DNA from: JBILVQ01 sp044370375
Lineage (GTDB): Bacteria; Bacteroidota; Bacteroidia; UBA4408
DNA: 19,171 bases
NCBI GenBank assembly: GCA_044370375.1
Contig: JBILVQ010000038.1
Span: forward strand, 1 to 19,171
Reading direction: 5' to 3'
The translations under genes and the position numbers were made by a program. Positions 1-8,148 of this stretch are shown here, in pieces; position 1 is the stretch's first letter; the number at the start of each line of letters is the position of its first letter. The notes under the pieces were generated by a model. That model saw only the letters and a list, made by a program, of their open reading frames with translations. It made no database searches and was not told where the DNA came from.

Positions 1-867
1 AGCAGTCCTATGCGGGTTTCCTTGTGTGAAGGAGCAACAAAAGAAGTAAGAGTTCTTGAAGAAAATTTGATGTTAAAGGAAAAGCTTAAAAGCTACAATT
101 TTTCTACAAAGGAGTTCATGAAAATTTTTACTCCCGATCAGATTGAATTGAATGCTTGGATGATTAAGCCACCCGATTTCGATTCACAAAAAAAGTATCC
201 CTTGTTGTTTGTCATTTACGGTGGACCGGGAAGAAATACCGTATTGAATCAATGGGAAGGCTCCGGTTACTACTGGCACCAACATCTTGCCAAACAAGGT
301 TATATTGTGGTATCGGTTGATAATCGTGGTACAGCCAGAAGAGGAGCTGCATTTAGGCAGGCAACCTACAAACAATTAGGGAAATTGGAAACCGAGGATC
401 AAATTGGAGCTGCGCGCTATTTTGCAACCTTGCCCTATGTAGATGCCAACCGTATTGGGATTCAGGGATGGAGCTTCGGTGGCTATTTATCTTCGCTTTG
501 CATTACGAAAGGTGCTGACATTTTCAAAGTGGCCATTGCCGTAGCACCTGTAACCAACTGGCGCTATTATGATAGTATTTATACGGAAAGATTTTTGCAA
601 ACCCCGGCTGAGAATGCCACCGGTTATGATGAAAACTCTCCCATCAACTTCTGTCATTTGCTGAAAGGCAAATACCTTTTGGTGCATGGAACAGGTGATG
701 ACAATGTCCATTTTCAGAACACCGTTGAAATGATAAGCGCTTTAAACAAGGCCGGAAAACAATATGATTTGGCCGTGTACCCCGATAAGAATCATGGAAT
801 AGCAGGAGGTAATACCAGGTTGCACCTTTATACCAAAATGACTGATTTTTTGCTTAAAAATCTTTAA
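1..867 (+). CDS. S9 family peptidase, DPP-IV type, C-terminal part (5' end outside window)
   Basis: The reading frame is open to the left edge, so only the C-terminal alpha/beta-hydrolase half is visible; the beta-propeller lies outside. Numbering from the ATG at position 10, the catalytic serine is in GWSFGG (Ser155), the acid is the first Asp of GTGDDNVHF (Asp230), and the histidine is in DKNHGI (His262). The tyrosine of YGGPG (Tyr70) matches the oxyanion-hole tyrosine of DPP-IV. This set and the order of motifs are those of dipeptidyl peptidase IV and its relatives, which remove N-terminal X-Pro or X-Ala dipeptides, usually in the periplasm or on the surface. The ATG at position 10 is unlikely to be the true start because the S9 core is incomplete. 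A peptide transporter gene follows after 66 nt on the same strand, which fits uptake of the released dipeptides. Exact substrate specificity cannot be read from this fragment. Confidence 0.93.
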   Translation, partial: SSPMRVSLCEGATKEVRVLEENLMLKEKLKSYNFSTKEFMKIFTPDQIELNAWMIKPPDFDSQKKYPLLFVIYGGPGRNTVLNQWEGSGYYWHQHLAKQGYIVVSVDNRGTARRGAAFRQATYKQLGKLETEDQIGAARYFATLPYVDANRIGIQGWSFGGYLSSLCITKGADIFKVAIAVAPVTNWRYYDSIYTERFLQTPAENATGYDENSPINFCHLLKGKYLLVHGTGDDNVHFQNTVEMISALNKAGKQYDLAVYPDKNHGIAGGNTRLHLYTKMTDFLLKNL

Positions 868-892
868 AAAGGGGCTGGTAAATTAAATACAC

Positions 893-900
893 TATATTCG
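893..900 (+). promoter_or_regulatory. possible -7 box of the peptide transporter gene
   Basis: TATATTCG differs by one base from the Bacteroidota primary-sigma -7 consensus TAnnTTTG and lies 33 nt before the transporter ATG. No clear -33 TTG was found at the right distance, so this is a weak candidate. Confidence 0.25.
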
Positions 901-933
901 CAACCAAGTTCATTCATCTAACAAAATTAACTC

Positions 934-2652
934 ATGAGTACACCAAGCAGTGGCCATCCTAAAGGATTGTATGTATTATTTGTGACGGAAATGTGGGAAC
1001 GTTTTTCCTATTATGGAATGCGGGCTCTTTTCGTACTATATATGACCAAGGCCTTATTTTTTGACAAAGCCAAGGGGTCGGAAATTTATGGAAGTTATAC
1101 CGGATTGGTTTATCTTACACCTTTGCTGGGCGGTTATATGGCAGATAGATATTGGGGAAACAGAAAGTCGATTATCATTGGTGGAATTCTGATGGCCCTT
1201 GGTCAGTTTTTTATGTTTTTATCCGGCACCTTTTACGAACAGGTTGATTTAGCCACTCCACTGATGTTTTCAGGTCTTGGGTTTTTAATCCTGGGCAATG
1301 GTTTCTTTAAACCCAATATTTCAACCATGGTGGGTCAATTGTATCCTGAGGGAGATACCCGTGTTGATTCAGCCTTTACCATTTTTTACATGGGTATTAA
1401 CTTGGGTGCTTTCATCGCTCCCCTGCTCTGCGGTTATTTGGGCGATACCGGCAGTGCTGCCGATTTTAAATGGGGCTTTTTGGCTGCCTGTTTAGGAATG
1501 GTGCTGAGTTTGATTTTGTTTATATCACTTAAAAACAAGTACATTGTTACCCCAGAAGGAGAACAAATTGGTGTTGAACCCAATTCTGCTCGACACAAGA
1601 ATGTTGATACCCCTTCTGTTCCTGTATCTCCAAAATTGATGGCCATTTGGGGATCAATTTTCGTTGGTTTGTTTTTGGTTTTCTTTAAGGTTGCTGATTT
1701 GGATTTGATTGGAAGTTTTATTTTCTCACTAACCATTGCGGCACCCGGATTTATCATTTCAGATCCATCACTCACCAAAATAGAAAAGCAGAGGATTTGG
1801 GTAATTTATCTGGTGGCATTTTTCGTAATTTTCTTTTGGGCTGCTTTTGAACAAGCAGGTGCATCCTTAACCTATTTTGCAGAAGAGCAAACCGACAGAA
1901 GGCTTTTTGGCGAAGTGGTTCCTGCCTCCTACTTTCAAAGTATTAATGCTGTGGCCATTGTAATTTTTGCCGGTGTTTTTGTTTGGTTGTGGGGTTCATT
2001 GGGTAAAAGAAACATGGAGCCTGCCTCTCCCTATAAACAAGCGATTGGATTGTTTCTATTGGCCTTAGGATATTTGGTGATTGCTTTTGGTGTGCAAGGG
2101 TTAACCCCGGGTACCAAAGTGAGCATGATCTGGTTGGTTAGTTTATACACCATTCACACTTTCGGAGAACTGTGTTTGTCGCCCATTGGCTTATCAATGG
2201 TGAACAAACTAGCACCGGTTAAATTTGCTTCTTTGCTTATGGGTGTTTGGTTTTTATCTACAGCAGCGGCCAACAAATTTGCCGGAACCCTAAGTTCTTT
2301 GTATCCTGAACCGGTTGTTGCTGTTGCCACCATTCAAGAGGTACAAACACAAAAGAATCTTGTATTGATTCCTGCAGATTATGATTTGACCAAGGCTCCA
2401 GTAATTATGGATAAGCAGGTGATGCCTGTAGAAAAAATATTATTGGGAGATATAAAAGACGAAGGCGTAAAAGCGGAGGTCATTAACATGCTTGAACAAG
2501 GTAAGGTTGCCAATACCAAGAAATTTATTGGAATGAGCATTGATAACCTTTACGATTTCTTTATGCTCTTTGTTTTTATGGCCGGTGCCGCTTCGCTCGT
2601 TTTGTTCTTTTTGAGCAAGCGCCTGATGGTGATGATGCACGGAGTAAGATAA
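934..2652 (+). CDS. POT/PTR2 family proton-coupled oligopeptide transporter
   Basis: 572-residue polytopic inner-membrane protein of the major facilitator superfamily. It carries the POT hallmark ExxERFxYYG in the first helix (Glu19, Glu22, Arg23), the loop motif GGYMADRYWGNR (about 66-77), FFKPNIS with the conserved Lys126, and the PTR2 signature FYMGINLGAF (151-160). Glutamates in FWAAFEQAG and HTFGELCLSPIG match the family's later conserved acidic positions. It is expected to import di- and tripeptides with protons. Between the last two helices there is a hydrophilic insertion of about 85 residues (roughly 455-535). From memory, insertions here and the ending KxMMHGxR are common in Bacteroidota homologues. 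The gene lies directly downstream of the DPP-IV-type peptidase and is closed by a strong terminator. The substrate range is inferred from family only. Confidence 0.95.
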   Translation: MSTPSSGHPKGLYVLFVTEMWERFSYYGMRALFVLYMTKALFFDKAKGSEIYGSYTGLVYLTPLLGGYMADRYWGNRKSIIIGGILMALGQFFMFLSGTFYEQVDLATPLMFSGLGFLILGNGFFKPNISTMVGQLYPEGDTRVDSAFTIFYMGINLGAFIAPLLCGYLGDTGSAADFKWGFLAACLGMVLSLILFISLKNKYIVTPEGEQIGVEPNSARHKNVDTPSVPVSPKLMAIWGSIFVGLFLVFFKVADLDLIGSFIFSLTIAAPGFIISDPSLTKIEKQRIWVIYLVAFFVIFFWAAFEQAGASLTYFAEEQTDRRLFGEVVPASYFQSINAVAIVIFAGVFVWLWGSLGKRNMEPASPYKQAIGLFLLALGYLVIAFGVQGLTPGTKVSMIWLVSLYTIHTFGELCLSPIGLSMVNKLAPVKFASLLMGVWFLSTAAANKFAGTLSSLYPEPVVAVATIQEVQTQKNLVLIPADYDLTKAPVIMDKQVMPVEKILLGDIKDEGVKAEVINMLEQGKVANTKKFIGMSIDNLYDFFMLFVFMAGAASLVLFFLSKRLMVMMHGVR

Positions 2653-2670
2653 ACCTAAAACAAAAAAATG

Positions 2671-2695
2671 AAGCGTCAGCGATGGCGCTTTTTTT
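2671..2695 (+). terminator. Rho-independent terminator after the transporter gene, abutting the pdxH start
   Basis: An 8-bp stem (aagcgtca paired with tggcgctt, one G-U pair) closes on a GCGA tetraloop of the GNRA type and runs straight into an uninterrupted T run. The last T is at 2695 and the pdxH ATG begins at 2696, so the terminator occupies the whole place where a pdxH leader would be. Confidence 0.85.
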
Positions 2696-3346
2696 ATGGA
2701 AAATATTGAACAACATATCTTTCAACTCAGGAAAGATTATTCATCGGAGAGTCTGGATGAGGGTGTGGTTTTTCCCGACCCGCTTCATCAATTTAAATTT
2801 TGGCTGGAAGAAGCTGCAAAGGCCGGTGTTCCGGAAGTAAATGCCATGACCTTGGCCACGGCTGATGCTCTGGGTAACCCTTCTGCAAGGATTGTATTGC
2901 TGCGTGGCTTCAATGAACAAGGCCTTCAATTCTTTACCAATTATGCTAGCCGAAAAGGCCATGATTTAAAAGAAAATCCGAAGGCATGTATTAATTTTTT
3001 TTGGCCGGAACTTGAACGGCAAATAAGAATCAATGGAGCCATGGAACAAATAGCAGCATCCGAATCAGATGCTTATTTTGACTCTCGCCCCAGAGAATCA
3101 CAAATTGGCGCCTGGGCTTCTCATCAAAGCGAAATTATTCCCTCCAAAGAATATTTAATGGAGAAATTTAAAAATCTTGAAAAGGAATTTGAGGGAAGAA
3201 AAATTCCTCGCCCACCACATTGGGGAGGCTTTTTGCTAAAGCCCGAAAGTTTTGAATTCTGGCAAGGTCGTCCAAGCCGCATGCATGACCGAATTGGTTA
3301 TTTCCTTGATGCCGGAAAATGGAACATTAGAAGATACTCTCCGTAA
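2696..3346 (+). CDS. pdxH: pyridoxamine/pyridoxine 5'-phosphate oxidase
   Basis: 216 residues, the normal length for PdxH. The enzyme uses FMN and oxygen to oxidise pyridoxamine or pyridoxine 5'-phosphate to pyridoxal 5'-phosphate in the cytoplasm. Visible family motifs are ARIVLLRGF (64-72) and FFTNYASRKG (79-88) in the FMN-binding barrel, RPRESQIGAWAS (131-142), and the C-terminal dimerisation and active-site segment HWGG...FEFWQGRPSRMHDR (175-199). The end RRYSP replaces the usual RLxP. The start at 2696 gives the expected N-terminus, with LRKDY near residue 11 as in relatives. There is no room for a ribosome-binding site because the ATG directly follows the T run of the preceding terminator. 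A later start would remove conserved residues. The next gene begins 43 nt downstream. Confidence 0.96.
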   Translation: MENIEQHIFQLRKDYSSESLDEGVVFPDPLHQFKFWLEEAAKAGVPEVNAMTLATADALGNPSARIVLLRGFNEQGLQFFTNYASRKGHDLKENPKACINFFWPELERQIRINGAMEQIAASESDAYFDSRPRESQIGAWASHQSEIIPSKEYLMEKFKNLEKEFEGRKIPRPPHWGGFLLKPESFEFWQGRPSRMHDRIGYFLDAGKWNIRRYSP

Positions 3347-3389
3347 CCAAAAATCCTTTTATTTCGTATTTAAAAATAAACAATTTGAT

Positions 3390-4538
3390 ATGAAGACCAA
3401 ACAAAGCATCTATTTTGCCGGCGGTATTAGTTCTACGCAGCCTTTGGCCGAATCAGTAGGTCATGCTCCTGCTGATTGGGTAATAATTTTTGGTGCCCGC
3501 AATATGCTGGAGCAGGATGATTTAATGTCCAAGGTGATAGCCTCACATCCAGGTCGAATTTTTTCGGGATGCAGTACTGCGGGAGAAATCATGGAGAACA
3601 ATGTTTTTGACGAAAGCATTGTGGTTACGGAAATCAATTTTGAAAAAACAACGCTTCAACATAGACAACTTTCTATGGATTCTTTTTCTGACAGTTATGC
3701 TGCAGGAGAAGCCCTTATCCAAGAGCTTCCCAAAAATGATTTGAGGCACGTTTTTGTACTTTGCGATGGGTTGCATGTGAATGGTTCAGAATTGGTGCGT
3801 GGCTTAAGAAATAATTGTCCTGCTGGGGTAAATATAACAGGTGGTTTGGCCGGTGATGGGCAAGATTTTCAGAAAACCCTTGTGCTGGATAAGGCCGGCA
3901 AAGCAGCCAAGAAAATGATAACGGCCATTGGCTTTTATGGAAAGGATTTGCAGGTAGGATTTGGTAGTTATGGTGGTTGGGATACATTTGGTATGGAGCG
4001 TTTGGTTACAAAATCCCAATCCAATGTTTTGTATGAATTGGATGGTACGCCTGCACTAGAATTATATAAATCCTATTTGGGCGAATTGGCTGATCAGTTG
4101 CCCGCTTCCGGCTTATTGTTCCCTTTGAGTTTGCGATACAAAGCAGATCATCAGCCGGTAGTAAGAACCATTTTAAGCGTTAATGAACAAGAACAAAGCT
4201 TAACATTTGCAGGGGATATTCCGCAGGGAAGCTACGTTCGTTTGATGAAAGCCAATACCGACCGTTTGGTGGATGGAGCCATTACAGCAGCAGAAAATAC
4301 GGCTAAACCTTTGCTGGGTACAAGTCCTGAATTATCTTTGCTGATATCGTGTGTTGGAAGAAAGTTAGTGCTTAAGCAAATGATTGAGGAAGAAATAGAG
4401 GGTGTTCGTGAAGTGCTTGGTGATAAATCTACCTTCGCCGGGTTTTATTCTTATGGAGAAATTTCCCCCTTTACCTTGGATGCCAAATGTGAATTGCATA
4501 ATCAAACCATGACCATAACCACGTTTTCAGAACGATGA
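3390..4538 (+). CDS. FIST-domain signal-sensing protein
   Basis: 382-residue cytoplasmic protein with FIST_N followed by FIST_C. The N-terminal domain shows the typical GCSTAGEI (60-67). The C-terminal domain ends with FYSYGEISPF (352-361), the family hallmark. FIST domains are proposed small-ligand sensors, perhaps for amino-acid-like compounds, and are often encoded beside or fused to histidine kinases and chemoreceptors. The frame is open further upstream, to 3252, but that part overlaps pdxH and carries no conserved sequence. The ATG at 3390 lies 43 nt after pdxH and gives an N-terminus fitting the family. The stop codon overlaps the start of the following kinase gene by 4 nt (ATGA), so the two are almost certainly translated together. 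The ligand is unknown. Confidence 0.9.
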   Translation: MKTKQSIYFAGGISSTQPLAESVGHAPADWVIIFGARNMLEQDDLMSKVIASHPGRIFSGCSTAGEIMENNVFDESIVVTEINFEKTTLQHRQLSMDSFSDSYAAGEALIQELPKNDLRHVFVLCDGLHVNGSELVRGLRNNCPAGVNITGGLAGDGQDFQKTLVLDKAGKAAKKMITAIGFYGKDLQVGFGSYGGWDTFGMERLVTKSQSNVLYELDGTPALELYKSYLGELADQLPASGLLFPLSLRYKADHQPVVRTILSVNEQEQSLTFAGDIPQGSYVRLMKANTDRLVDGAITAAENTAKPLLGTSPELSLLISCVGRKLVLKQMIEEEIEGVREVLGDKSTFAGFYSYGEISPFTLDAKCELHNQTMTITTFSER

Positions 4539-6040
4539 ATAGTTTAAAAAGTGTTTCGAAGTTACATCGTTTGCTTGAACGGCAATTAAAGAAAATTGGA
4601 TTTACAGGCGAAGAAAACCCGCAATGGAAGGAATTGGTACAGCAGGTAAATCAAGCCTACATCAATTTTGATGAACAGAACAAACAATTGGAACGAATTC
4701 TTGAATTAAGTGGTAATGAGCTGTTTAAAGCCAATGCCCGGTTAAACGGAAGCATGCAGGAATTGGAAAAAAAGGTGTTGGAGCGGACGAATGAACTGCG
4801 AAAAATCAATGATAAGCTTAATGAGGAAATTGCTGAAAGAAAGCAAATTGAATCGGAGCTTAAATTAGCCATTAAGAATGCCGATAAAGCTAACCGAAGC
4901 AAGGCTTTCTTTTTGTCGAACATGAGTCATGAGATTAGAACACCCATGCATGCTATTGTTGGCCTTACTGAGTTATTGTTGCAAGAAAACCATGATCCAT
5001 TGCTCGAGGAAAAACTGAAAAGTATAAAATTTGCCGGAGAAAATTTGAAAATCATTGTGGATGATATTTTGGATTTCAGCAAAATGGAAGCCGGCAAATT
5101 AAATTTAGAGAAAGTCCCCTTCCCTTTGGAGCCATTGATTCAAAATTTAGTTCGTACCATTCAGTTTTTGGCCAGGGAAAAGCCCATCAAAGTGGAGTTA
5201 AATTACGACCCTGCTTTGCCCCTAACCCTTGTTGGCGATCCTACCCGACTGCTTCAAATTTTAACCAATTTGGGCGCCAATGCAGTGAAATTTACCAAAA
5301 GTGGTTCTGTCTCGATAAGAATAAGCTTGGCCAAAAAAGTAGGCAAAGAGGCTGTAATTCATTTTGAATTTAAAGATACTGGAATTGGCATTCCAGCAGA
5401 TCGTTTGCATTCAATTTTTGAAAGCTTTGAGCAGGCTGAAACACAAACCACAAGGAACTTTGGCGGCTCCGGTTTAGGGCTTACCATTTGTAAATTGCTA
5501 TCAGGCTTAATTGGTGGTGATATTTCGGTTAAAAGTGAAGTAGGGCAAGGCAGCACCTTCTTGGTTACCTTACCTTTTATGACGAAAGAAGATCAGGAGC
5601 AAAAGGATTATGCTGAACAAAACTCAAACGATAACACTGTTTTATCGCACCTAAGGGTTTTATTGGTAGAGGACAATAAAATTAATCAGTTTTTGGCCGA
5701 CCAGATCTTAAGGAAATGGTCCATTGTTGCCCAAATTGTTCAAAATGGCAAAGAAGCGATTGACCTCGTTCAAACGACCCCTTTCGACATTGTATTGATG
5801 GACTTGCAGATGCCTGAAATGAATGGTTTTGAGGCCGCTGACTTTATCAGAAAAAATCCAACACTGATGGTTAACCCACGCATGCAAATCATTGCCCTAA
5901 CCGCAGATGCATTTCCCGAAACCAAAGAAAAAGTAAAAGAAGTTGGAATGAATGATTTTATTTCCAAACCCTTTAGTCAGGAAGATTTAAGGAATAAAAT
6001 TTCAAAGGCATATTTGCGTTCCCTAGAAGGAGGAGCTTAA
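4535..6040 (+). CDS. soluble hybrid histidine kinase with C-terminal receiver domain
   Basis: 501 residues with no membrane segment and no recognisable PAS or GAF sensor. Residues about 35-120 are predicted coiled coil. HisKA follows with the phosphorylated His132 in SNMSHEIRTP. The HATPase domain has the N box NLGANAVKF (Asn245, Asn249), the G1 box DTGIGIP (281-287) and the G2 box GGSGLGL (310-316). The receiver domain (about 373-493) has Asp380 in VEDN, phosphoacceptor Asp423 in LMDLQMP, Thr456 and Lys478 in SKPF, so it appears functional. With no sensor of its own, the kinase probably takes its input from the FIST protein encoded immediately upstream, with which it shares a 4-nt overlap. 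The phosphoryl group would go from His132 to Asp423 and then to the Hpt protein encoded 42 nt downstream. The final target is not encoded here. Confidence 0.94.
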   Translation: MNSLKSVSKLHRLLERQLKKIGFTGEENPQWKELVQQVNQAYINFDEQNKQLERILELSGNELFKANARLNGSMQELEKKVLERTNELRKINDKLNEEIAERKQIESELKLAIKNADKANRSKAFFLSNMSHEIRTPMHAIVGLTELLLQENHDPLLEEKLKSIKFAGENLKIIVDDILDFSKMEAGKLNLEKVPFPLEPLIQNLVRTIQFLAREKPIKVELNYDPALPLTLVGDPTRLLQILTNLGANAVKFTKSGSVSIRISLAKKVGKEAVIHFEFKDTGIGIPADRLHSIFESFEQAETQTTRNFGGSGLGLTICKLLSGLIGGDISVKSEVGQGSTFLVTLPFMTKEDQEQKDYAEQNSNDNTVLSHLRVLLVEDNKINQFLADQILRKWSIVAQIVQNGKEAIDLVQTTPFDIVLMDLQMPEMNGFEAADFIRKNPTLMVNPRMQIIALTADAFPETKEKVKEVGMNDFISKPFSQEDLRNKISKAYLRSLEGGA

Positions 6041-6082
6041 ATCGATCTCAACTACCAAATCCATTTCAAAAAAATCAAAATT

Positions 6083-6448
6083 ATGACCTCTGACCATTAC
6101 ACTGTAGATGAGCCACAATTTGAATACCTGAATGAAATAACGGGTAATAACCGCGAAATTATTGATCAGATTGTAACCTTATTTATTGCTGAAGCTCCTA
6201 AAGATTTAGAAAAACTGCTTGAACTTTGCACAGAAAAAAATTGGGAAGCGGCCGGAAAGCAGGCACATAAATTAAAAAGTTCAGTAGCTAATTTTGGTTT
6301 GTTGGGCTTGAAAGAACTTTTCTTCACCATTGAACATTCTGGCAAGCAAAACACAAATACAGATCAAATTCCCCTTTGGGTGCAACAAGCAAAAACAAGA
6401 ATGGAAAGGGTTATCAATGATTTAAGTAGACGCCCCAATTCTTTGTAA
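6083..6448 (+). CDS. single-domain Hpt (histidine phosphotransfer) protein
   Basis: 121-residue helical protein. The Hpt core is visible as QAHKLKSSVANFG, with phosphorylated His62 and the KSS that usually follows. Upstream helices contain LFIAEAPKDLEKL, typical of the N-terminal half of the four-helix bundle. It is the natural phosphate acceptor from the receiver of the preceding hybrid kinase and would pass the phosphate to a response regulator encoded elsewhere. The 42-nt gap holds no terminator, so it probably belongs to the FIST-kinase transcript. Its stop lies only 14 nt from the stop of the convergent barrel gene, and no hairpin terminator is visible between them. Confidence 0.9.
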   Translation: MTSDHYTVDEPQFEYLNEITGNNREIIDQIVTLFIAEAPKDLEKLLELCTEKNWEAAGKQAHKLKSSVANFGLLGLKELFFTIEHSGKQNTNTDQIPLWVQQAKTRMERVINDLSRRPNSL

Positions 6449-6462
6449 ATCCCCACTTCTTT

Positions 6463-8148
6463 TTACCAACGATAATTAATTCCTGCTTGAACCCCAATGT
6501 TTCTGTAGCTGTTTCGCTCAGTTGGGTTTTGTTTCAGATTGTTTAAATTCATTCTCATAAAAGGAGAACAACTAATTCCCCAATTTTTACCTAACCAGTA
6601 ATTAAAATCGGGTCTAACAATAACATTGTAAACAAGTTTATTGCTCTGTTCAATTAAGTAAGGTTCTATTCTCCGCTCATCTGTACTTAAATAGTAGGCA
6701 GTTTGTTGGGTTAAAATTCCGAAGCCAATTCCTGCTTTAAGGCCAATCGAGAAGTTTTTGATTCTCCAATCATAACCTAGCATTAATGGAATTTCAAAAT
6801 AGGTGTAGGTGTTTTTACCTTTTAACAAAGAGGCGTATCCTTCGTTGCTTCCCCTGAAATCACGAGTGGTCCATAATCCATTGCGCAGCGAATCGATGAT
6901 TTGGGTGAAAACAGAATCAATCACCAACTGATAGGTGGTGTCGGTTCCATTGTTGACCATTACAACCATGGGCAAATTAGCAGTAACAAAAGTTCCGCTG
7001 GCTTCATTGTAATAGGTAACCAAGGTATCGGTCACAACCCATCCATTTTGCTGGTGCACAATAGTTATCAGCGTGGTATCAAAACCAACAATTGTCTTGT
7101 TTACAGGCGTGTAGAAAACAGAATCAATACCTTTGGTTTGCAAAAAATCATCGCTGTAGTTTCTATGTTCCCCTTGCTGATAATAATTGAGTCCGCTGCT
7201 GATGCTCCAACCCTTTTTACTAACTTGAAAATCAAAGCCTGCAACCGCAGTCAACATTCCGCTTTCTTCTTTTTTGATACGCTCTACAAGGCTTGCATTG
7301 CTCAAAACGGATTCATTAACCATTGATTGCGTGTACTGGAGACCTGCATAAAGTCCGACTTTAAAGCCAAATGATGATTTAGCGAAGTAATCAGGAACTT
7401 CCTTTTTAAAGGGCAAGAGCGAAAGGTTGGCGGTGCCTGCGTCCAACATGAATAAGGGTAAAGAAGAAACGCTTCCTAAAGAAATCTGGTTTTTTGCAGA
7501 AGAAGCCATTAATGGATGGTTTGAAGGAGCCATGCCATTGGTGGTGAATGAAAGCGACTCCGGGCTCGTTGATGCAATGGGTGTTGAAGCTGCCATTGCT
7601 GGATCAGATATGGGTGTAGCATTTGAAAAATTAGCATTGGCTTCAACCCTTTTGTTTTCAGTAGCACGATCTTGATTAGCAGAAAAATCAGGAGCAGGAA
7701 TGCGTATAAAGGAGGCGTTTTTATTGGTAAAATACTTTTCCGTAACCGTTGCCTGGGCTGGAGGTATTGGGTTTTCAAAACTCCCTAAGTTGGTATTGCT
7801 TGTTGAAGCAGATAAAGTAGATACTTCGGGATCTATTGCTTTTTCACTTTTAGAAACGCTTTGTTCCTCCATTTTGCTCTCGTTTTGAGCAATCACCAAA
7901 TCAGTATTACTATTCAAAGGATTGAAAAAAGTTTTGGAATCATCGTTCATAAAAACGGGAAACAATAAAACAAAGGCTCCCAAACCAACAAGGATGGAGA
8001 AAACCAACCCTGCCGGAAACCAGCCTCCTCCTTTGGATGCATCATTGGCATTAAGTCTTTTTTCAAGCTCTTTCCAATGTTTTTCCTTGTTGCCAAATTC
8101 TTTGGCAGCAAGTTTTTCTCTGAAAATATCAAACAAGTTTTTCATCAT
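6463..8148 (-). CDS. anti-sigma-like membrane protein with C-terminal outer-membrane beta-barrel
   Basis: 561 residues in three parts. Residues 1-42 are basic and cytoplasmic, with KHWKELEKRLN resembling the short N-terminal segments of Bacteroidota proteins partnered with ECF sigma factors. Residues about 43-66 form one hydrophobic helix. Residues about 70-255 are a Ser/Thr/Asn/Pro-rich linker. From about 258 (FGFKVGLYAGLQY) to the end, alternating strands resemble PorT-like barrels, and the last residues GINYRW end in an aromatic residue as in barrel C-terminal strands. The start (8146-8148) overlaps the sigma factor stop by 4 nt (ATGA), indicating coupled translation and a likely regulatory pair. 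A second in-frame ATG follows directly. If both membrane parts are real, the protein would link the outer membrane to a cytoplasmic sigma factor. The anti-sigma role is inferred from architecture and operon position, not from a named motif. Confidence 0.8.
   Translation of the reverse strand: MMKNLFDIFREKLAAKEFGNKEKHWKELEKRLNANDASKGGGWFPAGLVFSILVGLGAFVLLFPVFMNDDSKTFFNPLNSNTDLVIAQNESKMEEQSVSKSEKAIDPEVSTLSASTSNTNLGSFENPIPPAQATVTEKYFTNKNASFIRIPAPDFSANQDRATENKRVEANANFSNATPISDPAMAASTPIASTSPESLSFTTNGMAPSNHPLMASSAKNQISLGSVSSLPLFMLDAGTANLSLLPFKKEVPDYFAKSSFGFKVGLYAGLQYTQSMVNESVLSNASLVERIKKEESGMLTAVAGFDFQVSKKGWSISSGLNYYQQGEHRNYSDDFLQTKGIDSVFYTPVNKTIVGFDTTLITIVHQQNGWVVTDTLVTYYNEASGTFVTANLPMVVMVNNGTDTTYQLVIDSVFTQIIDSLRNGLWTTRDFRGSNEGYASLLKGKNTYTYFEIPLMLGYDWRIKNFSIGLKAGIGFGILTQQTAYYLSTDERRIEPYLIEQSNKLVYNVIVRPDFNYWLGKNWGISCSPFMRMNLNNLKQNPTERNSYRNIGVQAGINYRW

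Noticed and set aside
3252..3389. 46-residue extension of the FIST protein overlapping pdxH
   Set aside because: It overlaps the conserved pdxH C-terminus in another frame and has no FIST similarity; the ATG at 3390 is a better start.
7104..7113. Extra gcgtgtag copy on the plus strand inside the barrel gene
   Set aside because: No upstream TGKCACTY block at the right distance and no plus-strand gene follows; taken as chance.
6901..7326. 141-codon plus-strand open frame inside the barrel gene
   Set aside because: It lies opposite a well supported coding region and shows no recognisable domain or neighbours on its strand.
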